Shown piece by piece: positions 34,411-42,751 of a DNA stretch of 64,000 nt. Position numbers and translations under genes: made by a program. Each line of letters opens with the position of its first letter. Position 1 is the stretch's first letter. Origin of the DNA: Kitasatospora gansuensis (GTDB lineage Bacteria > Actinomycetota > Actinomycetes > Streptomycetales > Streptomycetaceae); the NCBI RefSeq assembly GCF_014203705.1, contig NZ_JACHJR010000001.1:2914001-2978000 (forward strand). The letters run 5' to 3'. The notes under the pieces were generated by a model that searched no databases, was not told where the DNA came from, and was given only the letters and a program-made list of their open reading frames with translations.

Positions 34411-35730
34411 ATGACCGAAGCCCTGTGGCCCGCCCCCGTTGCGACCGGCGCCGTCGATGCCGTCGTCACCATCCCCGGATCGAAGTCGGCGACCAACCGT
34501 GCGTTGGTGCTGGCCGCGCTGGCGGACGGACCGGGCTGGATCCGCCGGCCGCTCCGCAGCCGGGACTCCCAGCTGATGGCCGACGGCCTGCGCGCGCTGG
34601 GCGTCGGCATCGAGGAGACCGTCAACAACGCCAGCGGCGGCACCGGCGGCGGCGAGGCGTGGCGGGTCATCCCGGCCGGCCAGCTCCGCGGCCCGGCCCA
34701 GGTGGACGTCGGCAACGCGGGCACCGTGATGCGCTTCCTCCCCCCGCTGGCGGCCCTCGCCGACGGCCCGGTGCACTTCGACGGCGACCCGCGCAGCTAC
34801 GAGCGGCCCCAGCACGGCGTGATCGACGCGCTGCGCGCGCTCGGCGCCCGGATCGACGACGGCGGTCGCGGCGGCTTCCCGCTCACGGTGCACGGCACCG
34901 GCGCGCTGGACGGCGGCCCGGTCGAGCTGGACGCGTCCTCCTCCTCACAGTTCGTCAGCGCCCTGCTGCTCTCCGGTGCCCGCTACAACAACGGCGTGGA
35001 GATCCGGAACACCGGCGGCACCGTCCCCTCCCTGCCGCACATCCGGATGACGGTCGACATGCTCCGCAAGGCCGGGGCCCAGGTGGACGCACCGGAGGAC
35101 GGCGGTGAGAAGGACGTCTGGCGGGTCACCCCGGGGGCGCTGATCGGCCGTGACCTGGTGGTCGAGCCGGACCTCTCGAACGCCGCGCCGTTCTTCGCCG
35201 CCGCGCTGGTCACCGGCGGCCGGGTGACCGTCCGGGACTGGCCCAAGCACACCTACCAGCCGGGCGACCAGCTCCGCGACCTGTACACCCGGATGGGCGG
35301 CAGCTGCCAACTGACCGACGAGGGGCTGGAGTTCACCGGCACCGGCAAGATCCACGGGATCGACGCCGACCTGCACGACGTGGGCGAGCTGACCCCGGTG
35401 ATCGCGGCGGTCGCCGCGCTCGCCGACTCCGAGTCGCACCTGTACGGCATCGCGCACCTGCGGCTGCACGAGACCGACCGGCTGGCCGCGCTGGTCAAGG
35501 AGATCAACGACCTGGGCGGCGACGCCGTCGAGACCGAGGACGGTCTGCGGATCAGGCCCCGCCCGCTGCACGGCGGTGTCTTCCACACCTACGAGGACCA
35601 CCGGCTGGCCACCGCCGCCGCGGTGATCGGCCTGGCCGTCCCGGGCGTCCGGGTGGAGAACGTGGCGACCACCGCGAAGACCCTGCCGGACTTCCCGCAG
35701 ATGTGGGCCGACCTGCTCGGCCAGGGCTGA
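34411..35730 (+). CDS. aroA: 3-Phosphoshikimate 1-carboxyvinyltransferase (EPSP synthase)
   Basis: The 439-aa enzyme joins shikimate 3-phosphate with phosphoenolpyruvate, the sixth step of the shikimate pathway. Recognisable motifs are TIPGSKSATNRALVLAA (N-terminal substrate-binding), GNAGTVMRFLPPLAAL and SSSSQFVSALLL, and late HLRLHETDRLAAL and EDHRLATAAAVIG. The length is that of the family. It is followed 16 bp later by rsgA and probably shares a transcript with it. Confidence 0.95.
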   Translation: MTEALWPAPVATGAVDAVVTIPGSKSATNRALVLAALADGPGWIRRPLRSRDSQLMADGLRALGVGIEETVNNASGGTGGGEAWRVIPAGQLRGPAQVDVGNAGTVMRFLPPLAALADGPVHFDGDPRSYERPQHGVIDALRALGARIDDGGRGGFPLTVHGTGALDGGPVELDASSSSQFVSALLLSGARYNNGVEIRNTGGTVPSLPHIRMTVDMLRKAGAQVDAPEDGGEKDVWRVTPGALIGRDLVVEPDLSNAAPFFAAALVTGGRVTVRDWPKHTYQPGDQLRDLYTRMGGSCQLTDEGLEFTGTGKIHGIDADLHDVGELTPVIAAVAALADSESHLYGIAHLRLHETDRLAALVKEINDLGGDAVETEDGLRIRPRPLHGGVFHTYEDHRLATAAAVIGLAVPGVRVENVATTAKTLPDFPQMWADLLGQG

Positions 35731-35746
35731 CGGGGAGTCGGAACAG

Positions 35747-36802
35747 ATGCGCCGTTACGGCAAGGACGCCGACGAGGACGACATCCGCAACCGCCCGGGC
35801 CGCAAGGGCTCGAAGCCGCGGACCAGGATCAGGCCCAAGCACGAGGACGCCGCCGAGGCAATGATCCTGACCGTCGACCGCGGCCGGCTGACCTGCCTGG
35901 TCGAGGCGGGCACCAAGCAGGAGCGGCAGGTGATCGCGATGAAGTCGCGTGAGCTGGGCCGCAAGGGCGTGGTGGTCGGCGACATCGTCCACGTGATCGG
36001 CGACCTCTCCGGCGACGTGGACACGCTGGCCCGGATCGTCCGGGTCGAGGAGCGCAGCTCGGTGCTGCGCCGTACCGCCGACGACGACGACCCGTACGAG
36101 CGGATCGTGGTGGCCAACGCCCAGCAGCTGGCGATCGTCACCGCGCTGGCCGACCCGGAGCCCCGGCCCCGGCTGATCGACCGCTGCCTGGTGGCGGCGT
36201 ACGACGCCGGGATGCGGCCGCTGCTGGTGCTGACCAAGGCGGACCTGGCCTCGGCCGCGCCGCTGCTGGAGGCGTACGCGCCGCTCGGCATCGACTACGT
36301 GGTGACCCGGCGGGACGAGCTGGAGACCGCCGGGGCGGAGGCGGTCCGCGACCACCTGCGCGGGCGGTCGACCGTCTTCATCGGGCACTCGGGGGTCGGC
36401 AAGACCACCCTGGTGAACGCGCTGGTGCCGCTGCACCAGCGGACCACCGGCGTGGTCAACTCGGTCACCGGCCGGGGGCGGCACACCACCGTCTCGGCGC
36501 TGGCGCTGCGGCTGCCGCCGCCGCCCGGGGTGAAGCCGGGCTCCAAGAAGGCGCTCGATCCCGGCTGGGTGATCGACACCCCCGGCTTCCGCTCGTTCGG
36601 GCTCTCCCACATCGACCCGTCCCGGGTCATCCTGGCCTTCCCGGACCTGGAGCCGGGCACCGAGGGCTGCCCGCGCGCCTGCAGCCACGACGAGCCGGAC
36701 TGCGCGCTGGACGCCTGGGTCGCCGACGGCCACGCCGAGCAGGCCCGGCTGTACTCGCTCCGCCGTCTGCTCTCCTCCAAGGAGACCCGCGAAGGTGACT
36801 GA
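35747..36802 (+). CDS. rsgA: Ribosome small-subunit-dependent GTPase A
   Basis: A 351-aa circularly permuted GTPase that helps late maturation of the 30S subunit. Motifs appear in the permuted order: LTKADL (G4), GHSGVGKTTLVNAL (G1), G2 loop GRGRHTTVSA, and DTPGFRSFG (G3). The C-terminal zinc region holds Cys-x-Arg-Ala-Cys-Ser-His and a later Cys (CPRACSHDEPDC). A basic N-terminus and OB-fold precede the GTPase. It directly follows aroA. Confidence 0.93.
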   Translation: MRRYGKDADEDDIRNRPGRKGSKPRTRIRPKHEDAAEAMILTVDRGRLTCLVEAGTKQERQVIAMKSRELGRKGVVVGDIVHVIGDLSGDVDTLARIVRVEERSSVLRRTADDDDPYERIVVANAQQLAIVTALADPEPRPRLIDRCLVAAYDAGMRPLLVLTKADLASAAPLLEAYAPLGIDYVVTRRDELETAGAEAVRDHLRGRSTVFIGHSGVGKTTLVNALVPLHQRTTGVVNSVTGRGRHTTVSALALRLPPPPGVKPGSKKALDPGWVIDTPGFRSFGLSHIDPSRVILAFPDLEPGTEGCPRACSHDEPDCALDAWVADGHAEQARLYSLRRLLSSKETREGD

Positions 36803-36858
36803 CCCCCACCTTTCGGCCCGTCAGAGGTGTCGGATCAGCTCCGCCTGGCGATCATAGG

Positions 36859-36884
36859 AAGGTCGGACCAATCGGTCCGGCCTT
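36859..36884 (+). terminator. Hairpin between rsgA and the SMR gene
   Basis: An 11-bp stem (one G-T wobble) with a 4-nt loop, ending in CTTTCG, lies 57 bases after rsgA. It could end the aroA-rsgA transcript or act as a leader structure for the SMR gene, which starts 20 bases later. Confidence 0.5.
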
Positions 36885-36903
36885 TCGAGGGGAGTCGGCT
36901 CCG

Positions 36904-37227
36904 ATGGCTTGGGCCCTGGTGATCATCGCCGGACTGCTGGAGACCGGCTTCGCGATCAACCTGAAACTCAGCGACGGCTTCACCAAGCTCTGGCCCACCG
37001 TCAGCTTCTGTGTGTTCGCCCTCAGCAGCTTCGGCCTGCTCACCCTCTCGCTCAAGACCCTGCCGGTCGGCCCGGCCTACGCGGTGTGGACCGGGCTCGG
37101 CGCCGCCGGGACGGCCGTCTACGGGATGATCTTCATGGACGAGACCACCTCCACCCTCAAGCTGGTCTCGATCTCGCTGGTGATCGCCGGGGTGATCGGC
37201 CTCCAGCTGAGCGGCTCGGGGCACTGA
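36904..37227 (+). CDS. SMR family transporter, SugE/Gdx-like
   Basis: This 107-aa protein has four transmembrane helices and the essential Glu13 (LLETG). LPVGPAYAVWTGLGAAGT closely follows the SugE/Gdx signature (LPVGTAYAVWTGIGA) rather than the EmrE type, so a guanidinium or quaternary-ammonium substrate is likely. The residue after E13-x-x is Phe where E. coli SugE has Trp16, a possible change in selectivity. It works as a dimer in the inner membrane. No guanidine riboswitch was recognised upstream. Confidence 0.85.
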   Translation: MAWALVIIAGLLETGFAINLKLSDGFTKLWPTVSFCVFALSSFGLLTLSLKTLPVGPAYAVWTGLGAAGTAVYGMIFMDETTSTLKLVSISLVIAGVIGLQLSGSGH

Positions 37228-37287
37228 GAGCGTCCAGTTTTCGAGCCGAAGTGTCCAGATCCGTGGACGCTCGCCTAATGTTCTGGC

Positions 37288-38085
37288 ATGGCCGACTACC
37301 ACGACGATCTCCGACTCGCCCACGTCCTCGCCGACTCGGCCGACTCGATCACCATGGAGCGCTTCAAGGCGCTGGACCTCAAGGTCGAGACCAAGCCCGA
37401 CCTGACCCCGGTGAGCGACGCGGACAAGGCCGCCGAGGAGCTGGTGCGCAGCGTGCTGCAGCGGGCCAGGCCGCGCGACGCGGTGCTCGGCGAGGAGTTC
37501 GGCCTCAAGGGCTCGGGCCCGCGCCGCTGGGTGATCGACCCGATCGACGGCACCAAGAACTACGTCCGGGGCGTCCCGGTCTGGGCCACCCTGATCTCGC
37601 TGCTCGAGGTCGGCCCGGACGGTGAGCAGCACCCGGTGGTCGGCATCGTCTCTGCCCCGGCCCTGCAGCGCCGCTGGTGGGCGGCCAAGGGCCTGGGCGC
37701 GTACGCCGGCCGCAGCCTGGCCAAGGCGAGCCGGATCCACGTCTCCTCGGTCTCCCGGCTCGAGGACGCCTCGCTCTCCTACTCCTCGCTCACCGGCTGG
37801 GAGGAGCGGGCCCGCCTGGACGCCTTCCTGGACCTCTCCCGGTCCTGCTGGCGCACCCGCGCGTACGGCGACTTCTGGTCGTACATGATGGTCGCCGAGG
37901 GCGCGGTGGACATCGCCGCCGAGCCTGAGCTGAGCCTGTGGGACATGGCCGCGCCGTGCATCGTGGTGCAGGAGGCCGGCGGCCGGTTCACCGGTCTGGA
38001 CGGGATCGAAGGCCCGAACGGCGCCGACGCGGTGGCCTCGAACGGCCTGCTGCACGACGAGACGCTGCGGAAGCTGACGATCTGA
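37288..38085 (+). CDS. hisN: Histidinol-phosphatase, inositol-monophosphatase family
   Basis: The 265-aa enzyme belongs to the IMPase superfamily; the motifs LGEEFG and [15 protein letters not shown] carry metal-binding Glu and Asp residues, and [17 protein letters not shown] is the second motif. In streptomycetes the orthologue in this neighbourhood (with rsgA, aroA and an SMR gene) is the histidinol-phosphatase HisN. The gene symbol relies on that context; other IMPase-like substrates are possible. Confidence 0.85.
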   Translation: MADYHDDLRLAHVLADSADSITMERFKALDLKVETKPDLTPVSDADKAAEELVRSVLQRARPRDAVLGEEFGLKGSGPRRWVIDPIDGTKNYVRGVPVWATLISLLEVGPDGEQHPVVGIVSAPALQRRWWAAKGLGAYAGRSLAKASRIHVSSVSRLEDASLSYSSLTGWEERARLDAFLDLSRSCWRTRAYGDFWSYMMVAEGAVDIAAEPELSLWDMAAPCIVVQEAGGRFTGLDGIEGPNGADAVASNGLLHDETLRKLTI

Positions 38086-38295
38086 CACCTCGTGTGACCG
38101 ATCGCGTTACCGACAGTGGTCCGCCCGGTTGCCGAGAACTCCCCGGCAGCCGGGCGGCGCCGCTGAGGGCGGCGCAACTCCCTTGCAACGGCGGCCCCTT
38201 ACGCTCCCAGGGGTCAAGCCGACGGCCCGTCAGGGCCCGGCTCCGCTCCCCCGTGCGCCACCCCGCCGGGACGCCTGCCGAGGGGACACCCCGAC

Positions 38296-40182
38296 GTGCG
38301 TACGCTCCGCAGCATCCGGCACCGACTGGCCCTGCTGCTCGCCCTCCCGACCGGTGCGCTGGTGCTGCTCGCCGCGTTCGGCACCGCCGCCGAGGCCGCC
38401 CGCTACCGGGCGGCGGACCGCACCGACCAGCAGGTGGCGCTGGCGGTCACCACCCAGGAACTGGTCCGGCAGCTCCAGCGCGAACGCGGCCTGACGGCCG
38501 GTCTGCTCGGCGGCGACGAGAGCTTCCGGGCCCGCCTCGGCGAGCAGCGGGCCGCCGCCGACCAGGCCAGGCAGCGACTGGACCAGGCACTCGCCGCCGA
38601 ACCGCCCGGCACCCCCGGCGTCCGGACCGCCCTCGGCGGGCTAGGCACGCTGGCCGCGCTGCGCGGCCGGGCCGACACCGGCACCGCCTCCCGGGCCGAG
38701 GCACTGGACTTCTTCAGCCAGGCGATCGGCGGGCTCTCCACCGCCGCCTTCGCCGACGTCGCCGCCGAGGACCGCGAGCTGCAGGCCGCGCTGACCACCC
38801 TGCGGGTGCTCGGCGAGGCGGCCGAGGCGGCGGCGCTGGAACGCGGCACGCTGAACGGGGTGTTCGCGGCCGGGGCGTTCGGCGAAGGCGACTACCCCGC
38901 CTTCGCCCGGGTGCTGTCCGTGAAGAACACCGCGCTGGCCCAGGCCCCGCGCACCGCCACCGCCGCCCGGGGCGCCGCGCTGGCCGCGGCACTGCGCAGC
39001 CCGGCGGCGGTCGCGGTGGCCGGGATGGAGCAGCGGGCCCTGGCGGCGTACGGCGGTGGACGGCTGCCGGTGCGGGCGGCGGACTGGTGGCAGGCGGCCA
39101 GCACGCTGGTCGACGATCTGCACCGGGTGCAGGCCGAGGCGGCTGCGGAGAGCCGGGCCGGGGCGGCGGAGCTGCGGTCGGCCGCGCTCTGGTCGCTGGG
39201 GCGCGAACTGGCCCTGGCGCTGGGCGCGTTGGCCGGTGCGGCGGCGCTCGGGGTGCTGGCCGGCCGGTCGGTGACCAGGCCGCTGGCGGCCCTGGTCGAG
39301 CAGGCCAACCAGCTGGCCGACCGGGTGCTGCCGGAGGCGGTGGCCCGGATCAGGGACGGGGTCGGCACCCCCGAGTCGGCGGCCGCGCTGCCCGGTACGG
39401 CGCGCGACGCGCAGGCCGACGAACTGGCCGAGGTGGCGGCCGCGTTGGACCGGGTGGCGGCCACCACGCTGCGGCTGGCGGTCGAACAGGCGGTGCTGCG
39501 GCGCAACTCCACCGAGTCGCTGGCCAATCTGGGCCGCCGCAACCAGGCGCTGGTCACCCGTCAGCTCGGCTTCCTGTCCGGCCTGGAGCAGGTGGAGCAC
39601 GACCCGGGCGTGCTGGCCAACCTGTTCGAACTGGACCACCTGGCCACCCGGATGCGGCGGAACGCCGAGAGCATCCTGGTGCTGGTCGGCGAGCCCAGCC
39701 CGCGCCGCTGGGAGCGGCCGGTGGCGATGGGCGACGTGGTGCGGGCCGCGCTCGGCGAGGTGGAGGACTACCGGCGGGTGGTGCTGCGGCAGCTGGACGA
39801 AGCCCGTCTTGACGGCGGCGCGGTGGCCGAAGTGGCGCACCTGCTGGCCGAGTTGATCGAGAACGCGCTGGCCGCCTCGGCGCCTGACACCGATGTGGAG
39901 GTGTTCGCCAGGATCAGCGCGGGCGGCTACCTGATCGCGGTGATGGACCAGGGACGGGGCCTGACCGAGGCCGAACTGACCCGCGCCAACGCCCGGTTGA
40001 CCGGCCAGGAGAGCTTCCTGGTCGGCCGGGACGGACTGCTCGGCCACTACGTGGTCGGCCGGCTGGCCGAACGGCTCGGCGCCCGGGTCCGGCTCGCGCC
40101 CGCCCCGGTGCACGGGGTGACCGCCAGCGTGCTGCTGCCCGCCGGGCTGCTGACCGTCGACCGGATGGCGGTGGCACGGTGA
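38296..40182 (+). CDS. Conservon-type sensor histidine-kinase-like protein (CvnA-like, NIT domain)
   Basis: A 628-aa membrane protein: a transmembrane helix at about residues 12-32, an extracytoplasmic all-helical nitrate-sensing (NIT)-like domain (QRERGLTAGLLGG and later RGTLNGVFAAG), a second helix near residue 305, HAMP, then LFELDHLATRMRRNAESILV and a HATPase domain with ELIENALAAS (N box) and DQGRGLT (G1). No normal phospho-accepting His helix is evident, as in CvnA proteins. GTG start; overlaps the DUF742 gene (GTGA). CvnB and CvnD partners are absent here. Confidence 0.85.
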   Translation: MRTLRSIRHRLALLLALPTGALVLLAAFGTAAEAARYRAADRTDQQVALAVTTQELVRQLQRERGLTAGLLGGDESFRARLGEQRAAADQARQRLDQALAAEPPGTPGVRTALGGLGTLAALRGRADTGTASRAEALDFFSQAIGGLSTAAFADVAAEDRELQAALTTLRVLGEAAEAAALERGTLNGVFAAGAFGEGDYPAFARVLSVKNTALAQAPRTATAARGAALAAALRSPAAVAVAGMEQRALAAYGGGRLPVRAADWWQAASTLVDDLHRVQAEAAAESRAGAAELRSAALWSLGRELALALGALAGAAALGVLAGRSVTRPLAALVEQANQLADRVLPEAVARIRDGVGTPESAAALPGTARDAQADELAEVAAALDRVAATTLRLAVEQAVLRRNSTESLANLGRRNQALVTRQLGFLSGLEQVEHDPGVLANLFELDHLATRMRRNAESILVLVGEPSPRRWERPVAMGDVVRAALGEVEDYRRVVLRQLDEARLDGGAVAEVAHLLAELIENALAASAPDTDVEVFARISAGGYLIAVMDQGRGLTEAELTRANARLTGQESFLVGRDGLLGHYVVGRLAERLGARVRLAPAPVHGVTASVLLPAGLLTVDRMAVAR

Positions 40183-40523
40183 CCGGCGGCTTCGAACTCG
40201 GCGCGGTGGTCCGGCCGTTCGTCCTCACCGCGGGCCGGACCAGGCCGCTCCGCGACGAACTGCGACTGGAGACCCTGGTCTCCGCCCCGCCCGCCGCACT
40301 GGCCGCTCCGCTGAGCTTCGAGCGGCACCGGATCGTCGAGCTCTGCCAGTCCCCGCGCTCGGTGGCCGAGTTGGCCGCCCTGCTGCCCGTCCCGCTCGGG
40401 GTGGCCCGGGTGCTGGTGGCCGACTTGGCGGCGGAGCGGTACGTCCGGGTGCACGAAGTGGCCGCCGGGGACGCCTCGGTGGCACTGCTGGAGCGGATCA
40501 GGGACGGGCTGCTGCGACTCTGA
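40179..40523 (+). CDS. DUF742 protein (CvnC-like)
   Basis: A 114-aa winged-helix-like protein with RPFVLTAGRTRP at the N-terminus, HRIVELCQSPRSVAELAALL and LPLGVARVLVADL (reading VPLGVARVLV), typical of DUF742/CvnC. In conservons this protein joins a sensor-like kinase (CvnA), a roadblock protein (CvnB) and a small GTPase (CvnD). It overlaps the CvnA-like gene by 4 bases. Because CvnB and CvnD are missing, this is a partial conservon. Confidence 0.83.
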   Translation: MTGGFELGAVVRPFVLTAGRTRPLRDELRLETLVSAPPAALAAPLSFERHRIVELCQSPRSVAELAALLPVPLGVARVLVADLAAERYVRVHEVAAGDASVALLERIRDGLLRL

Positions 40524-40537
40524 CCCCGGGCATGGTT

Positions 40538-40575
40538 GCGGGCCCCGGTGACGACCGAACGTCTCCGGGGCCCGC
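40538..40575. terminator. Bidirectional terminator between DUF742 and catalase genes
   Basis: An 11-bp GC-rich stem (40538-40548 with 40565-40575), with 4 more bp inside the loop, lies between two convergent genes. Confidence 0.65.
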
Positions 40576-40589
40576 GGTCTGAGGTGCCG

Positions 40590-42068
40590 TTACTTCTGCT
40601 TGCGCAGCTCGCGGACGGCGTCCTCCAGGCGCTGACCGTAGTCGGCGTCGGCCTGGCGGAAGTTGTTGATCGCGCGCTCGACGATGTCCTCGCGGTCGGC
40701 CGAGACCTTGGCGATGAAGCCGGAGAGGTTGGCGATCAGGCGGGCCTTCTCGTCCTCGGAGAACAGCCGGTAGAGGTTGCCGGCCTGCACGAAGTCGTTG
40801 TCCTCGCTGTGCGAGGGCGCCTCGTGGTTGCCCGTCAGACCGTTCACCGGCACCGCGGCCCAGAGCGGGCGGCCGGTCTCGACGGCACCGCCGAAGCTGT
40901 TCGGCTCGTAGTTCTTCGAGCGGCCGTGGCGGCCGTCGTAGAGGTGGCCGTCGCGGCTGTTGGTGCGCGCCTCGGTGGCGTGCGGGCGGTTCACCGGCAG
41001 GTGGTCGGCGTTGATGCCGACCCGGTAGCGGTGCGCGTCCGCGTAGGCGAACAGGCGGCCCTGGAGCATCTTGTCCGGCGACGGGCCGATGCCCGGCACG
41101 AAGTGGCCCGGGGAGAAGATCGACTGCTCGACCTCGGCGAAGACGTTGTCGGGGTTGCGGTTGAGCTCCAGCTTGCCGATCTCGATCGGCGGGTAGTCCG
41201 CGTGCGGCCAGACCTTGGTCAGGTCGAACGGGTTGAAGCGGTAGTTCGCGGCGTCGGCGGCGGGCATGATCTGCACCTGCACCGTCCAGGTCGGGAAGTC
41301 GCCGTTCTCGATCGAGGTGCGCAGGTCCCGCTGGTGGCTGTCCGGGTCCTCGCCGGCGAGCTTGTTGGCCTCGTCCACCGGCAGGTTCTTGATGCCCTGG
41401 TCGGTCTTGAAGTGGTACTTCACCCAGAAGTACTCGCCGGCCTCGTTCTGCCACTGGTACGTGTGGCTGCCGTAGCCGTTCATGTGACGGTAGGACGCCG
41501 GGATGCCGCGGTCACCGAACAGCCAGGTCACCTGGTGGGTCGACTCGGGCGAGAGGCCCCAGAAGTCCCAGACGTTGTCCGCCTCCTGCGAGCCGGTGTA
41601 CGGGTCGCGCTTCTGGGTGTGGATGAAGTCCGGGAACTTGATGGCGTCCTTGATGAAGAACACCGGGGTGTTGTTGCCGACGAGGTCGTAGTTCCCCTCC
41701 TCGGTGTAGAACTTCAGCGCCCAGCCGCGCGGGTCGCGCACCGCGTCGGCCGAACCCAGGTTGCCCGCCACGGTGGAGAACCGCAGGAAGGTCTCGGTCT
41801 GCTTGCCGACCTCGGAGAGGAACGCGGCCCGGGTGTACGCCGAGACGTCCGCCGTCAGCGTGAAGGTCCCGTACGCGGCGGCGCCACGGGCGTGCACCAC
41901 GCGCTCCGGGATGCGCTCCCGGTTGAAGTGGGCGAGCTTCTCGAACAGCGTCTGGTCCTGGATCAGGGCCGGACCGCCGATGCCCGCGGTCTCGGTGTTC
42001 TGGTTGTCGGCGACCGGGGCGCCGGCCTCCGTCGTCAGCGTGGGCCGCAGCTCGTCCTGGGTGGTCAT
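40590..42068 (-). CDS. katA: Catalase (monofunctional haem, KatA-type)
   Basis: The 492-aa small-subunit catalase breaks down hydrogen peroxide. [14 protein letters not shown] carries the distal His59; the proximal haem-ligand Tyr is in [33 protein letters not shown] and [15 protein letters not shown] are further conserved blocks. GGAGG lies 9 nt before the ATG. The promoter faces a divergent Fur-family gene, the known catA-catR layout of Streptomyces, so it is probably peroxide-inducible. Confidence 0.95.
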   Translation of the reverse strand: MTTQDELRPTLTTEAGAPVADNQNTETAGIGGPALIQDQTLFEKLAHFNRERIPERVVHARGAAAYGTFTLTADVSAYTRAAFLSEVGKQTETFLRFSTVAGNLGSADAVRDPRGWALKFYTEEGNYDLVGNNTPVFFIKDAIKFPDFIHTQKRDPYTGSQEADNVWDFWGLSPESTHQVTWLFGDRGIPASYRHMNGYGSHTYQWQNEAGEYFWVKYHFKTDQGIKNLPVDEANKLAGEDPDSHQRDLRTSIENGDFPTWTVQVQIMPAADAANYRFNPFDLTKVWPHADYPPIEIGKLELNRNPDNVFAEVEQSIFSPGHFVPGIGPSPDKMLQGRLFAYADAHRYRVGINADHLPVNRPHATEARTNSRDGHLYDGRHGRSKNYEPNSFGGAVETGRPLWAAVPVNGLTGNHEAPSHSEDNDFVQAGNLYRLFSEDEKARLIANLSGFIAKVSADREDIVERAINNFRQADADYGQRLEDAVRELRKQK

Positions 42069-42118
42069 GTCGGGATGCCTCCGCGTATCCGGTCGTACCG
42101 TGCCTAAGTATTGGCATG

Positions 42119-42146
42119 ATCCTAGCTTGGACTTTGTCTAAGTCAA
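42119..42146 (-). promoter_or_regulatory. Catalase promoter with overlapping Fur-type operator
   Basis: On the minus strand TTGACT (42141-42146) and TAGGAT (42119-42124) are spaced 16 bp, a good primary-sigma promoter. The inverted repeat GACTT-TGTCT-AAGTC (42130-42144) overlaps the -35 element and lies between katA and the Fur-family gene, so it is the likely operator for both. Confidence 0.7.
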
Positions 42147-42185
42147 CACTGGAACCAAGTCGAGAACGTGGCTTACCCTGTCCCC

Positions 42186-42596
42186 ATGAGTGACCTGCTG
42201 GAACGACTTCGCGGACGCGGCTGGCGTCTCACCTCGCAGCGTCGTGTCGTGGCCGAGGTCCTCGACGGCGACCACGTCCACCTCACCGCGGACGAGGTGC
42301 ACGCCCGCGCGGTGTCGGTGCTGCCCGAGATCAGCCGCGCCACGGTCTACAACACGCTCGGCGAGATGGTCTCCCTCGGCGAGGTCATGGAGGTCGCCAC
42401 CGACGGCCGCGCCAAGCGGTACGACCCCAACGCCCGCCACGCCCACCAGCACCTCATCTGCTCCGGCTGCGGCTCCATCCGCGACGTCCACCCCCAGGGT
42501 GACCTGATCGCGGCCCTCCCGGCAGGCGAACGCTTCGGCTTTGTCATCTCGGGCGCCGAAGTCACCTACCGGGGGCTCTGCCCGGACTGCTCCTAG
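42186..42596 (+). CDS. catR: Fur-family transcriptional repressor (CatR/FurA-like)
   Basis: A 136-aa winged-helix repressor. RLTSQRRVVAEVL is the DNA-recognition region, ISRATVYNTLGEM the helix after it, and HAHQHLICSGCGSI plus CPDC carry the regulatory and structural metal ligands. ATG 42186 is chosen; an in-frame start 18 bases upstream overlaps the operator. It lies divergent from katA, as CatR does in S. coelicolor, where peroxide oxidation of the metal-bound protein derepresses catalase. The symbol rests on this layout. Confidence 0.85.
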   Translation: MSDLLERLRGRGWRLTSQRRVVAEVLDGDHVHLTADEVHARAVSVLPEISRATVYNTLGEMVSLGEVMEVATDGRAKRYDPNARHAHQHLICSGCGSIRDVHPQGDLIAALPAGERFGFVISGAEVTYRGLCPDCS

Positions 42597-42728
42597 GCAG
42601 ACGCTTCGGCAGACAGGGGCCCGGGGAACGGCGGCGCCGACCTCGTACAAGGTGATCCGTGCGTAGCTGGTCAGGCACTTTCGCAGTGACCCGAACGCCA
42701 GATCTCCTCGCAGTTCCCCGAGCCCCTG
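42592..42728. repeat. Palindromic intergenic repeat, copy 2
   Basis: As copy 1 at 34236-34370: it begins at the TAG stop of the Fur-family gene with CTAGGCAGACGC, has outer arms 42614-42635 and about 42709-42728 (two mismatches within the last 20 bp), and the same loop core GGTCAGGCACTTTCGCAGTGA. Confidence 0.82.
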
Positions 42729-42751
42729 GCGTGTGCCACCAACGCGTGTGC

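Noticed and set aside
36803..36903. Guanidine riboswitch upstream of the SMR gene
   Set aside because: The hairpin has none of the conserved ykkC, mini-ykkC or guanidine-III bases that I could recognise.
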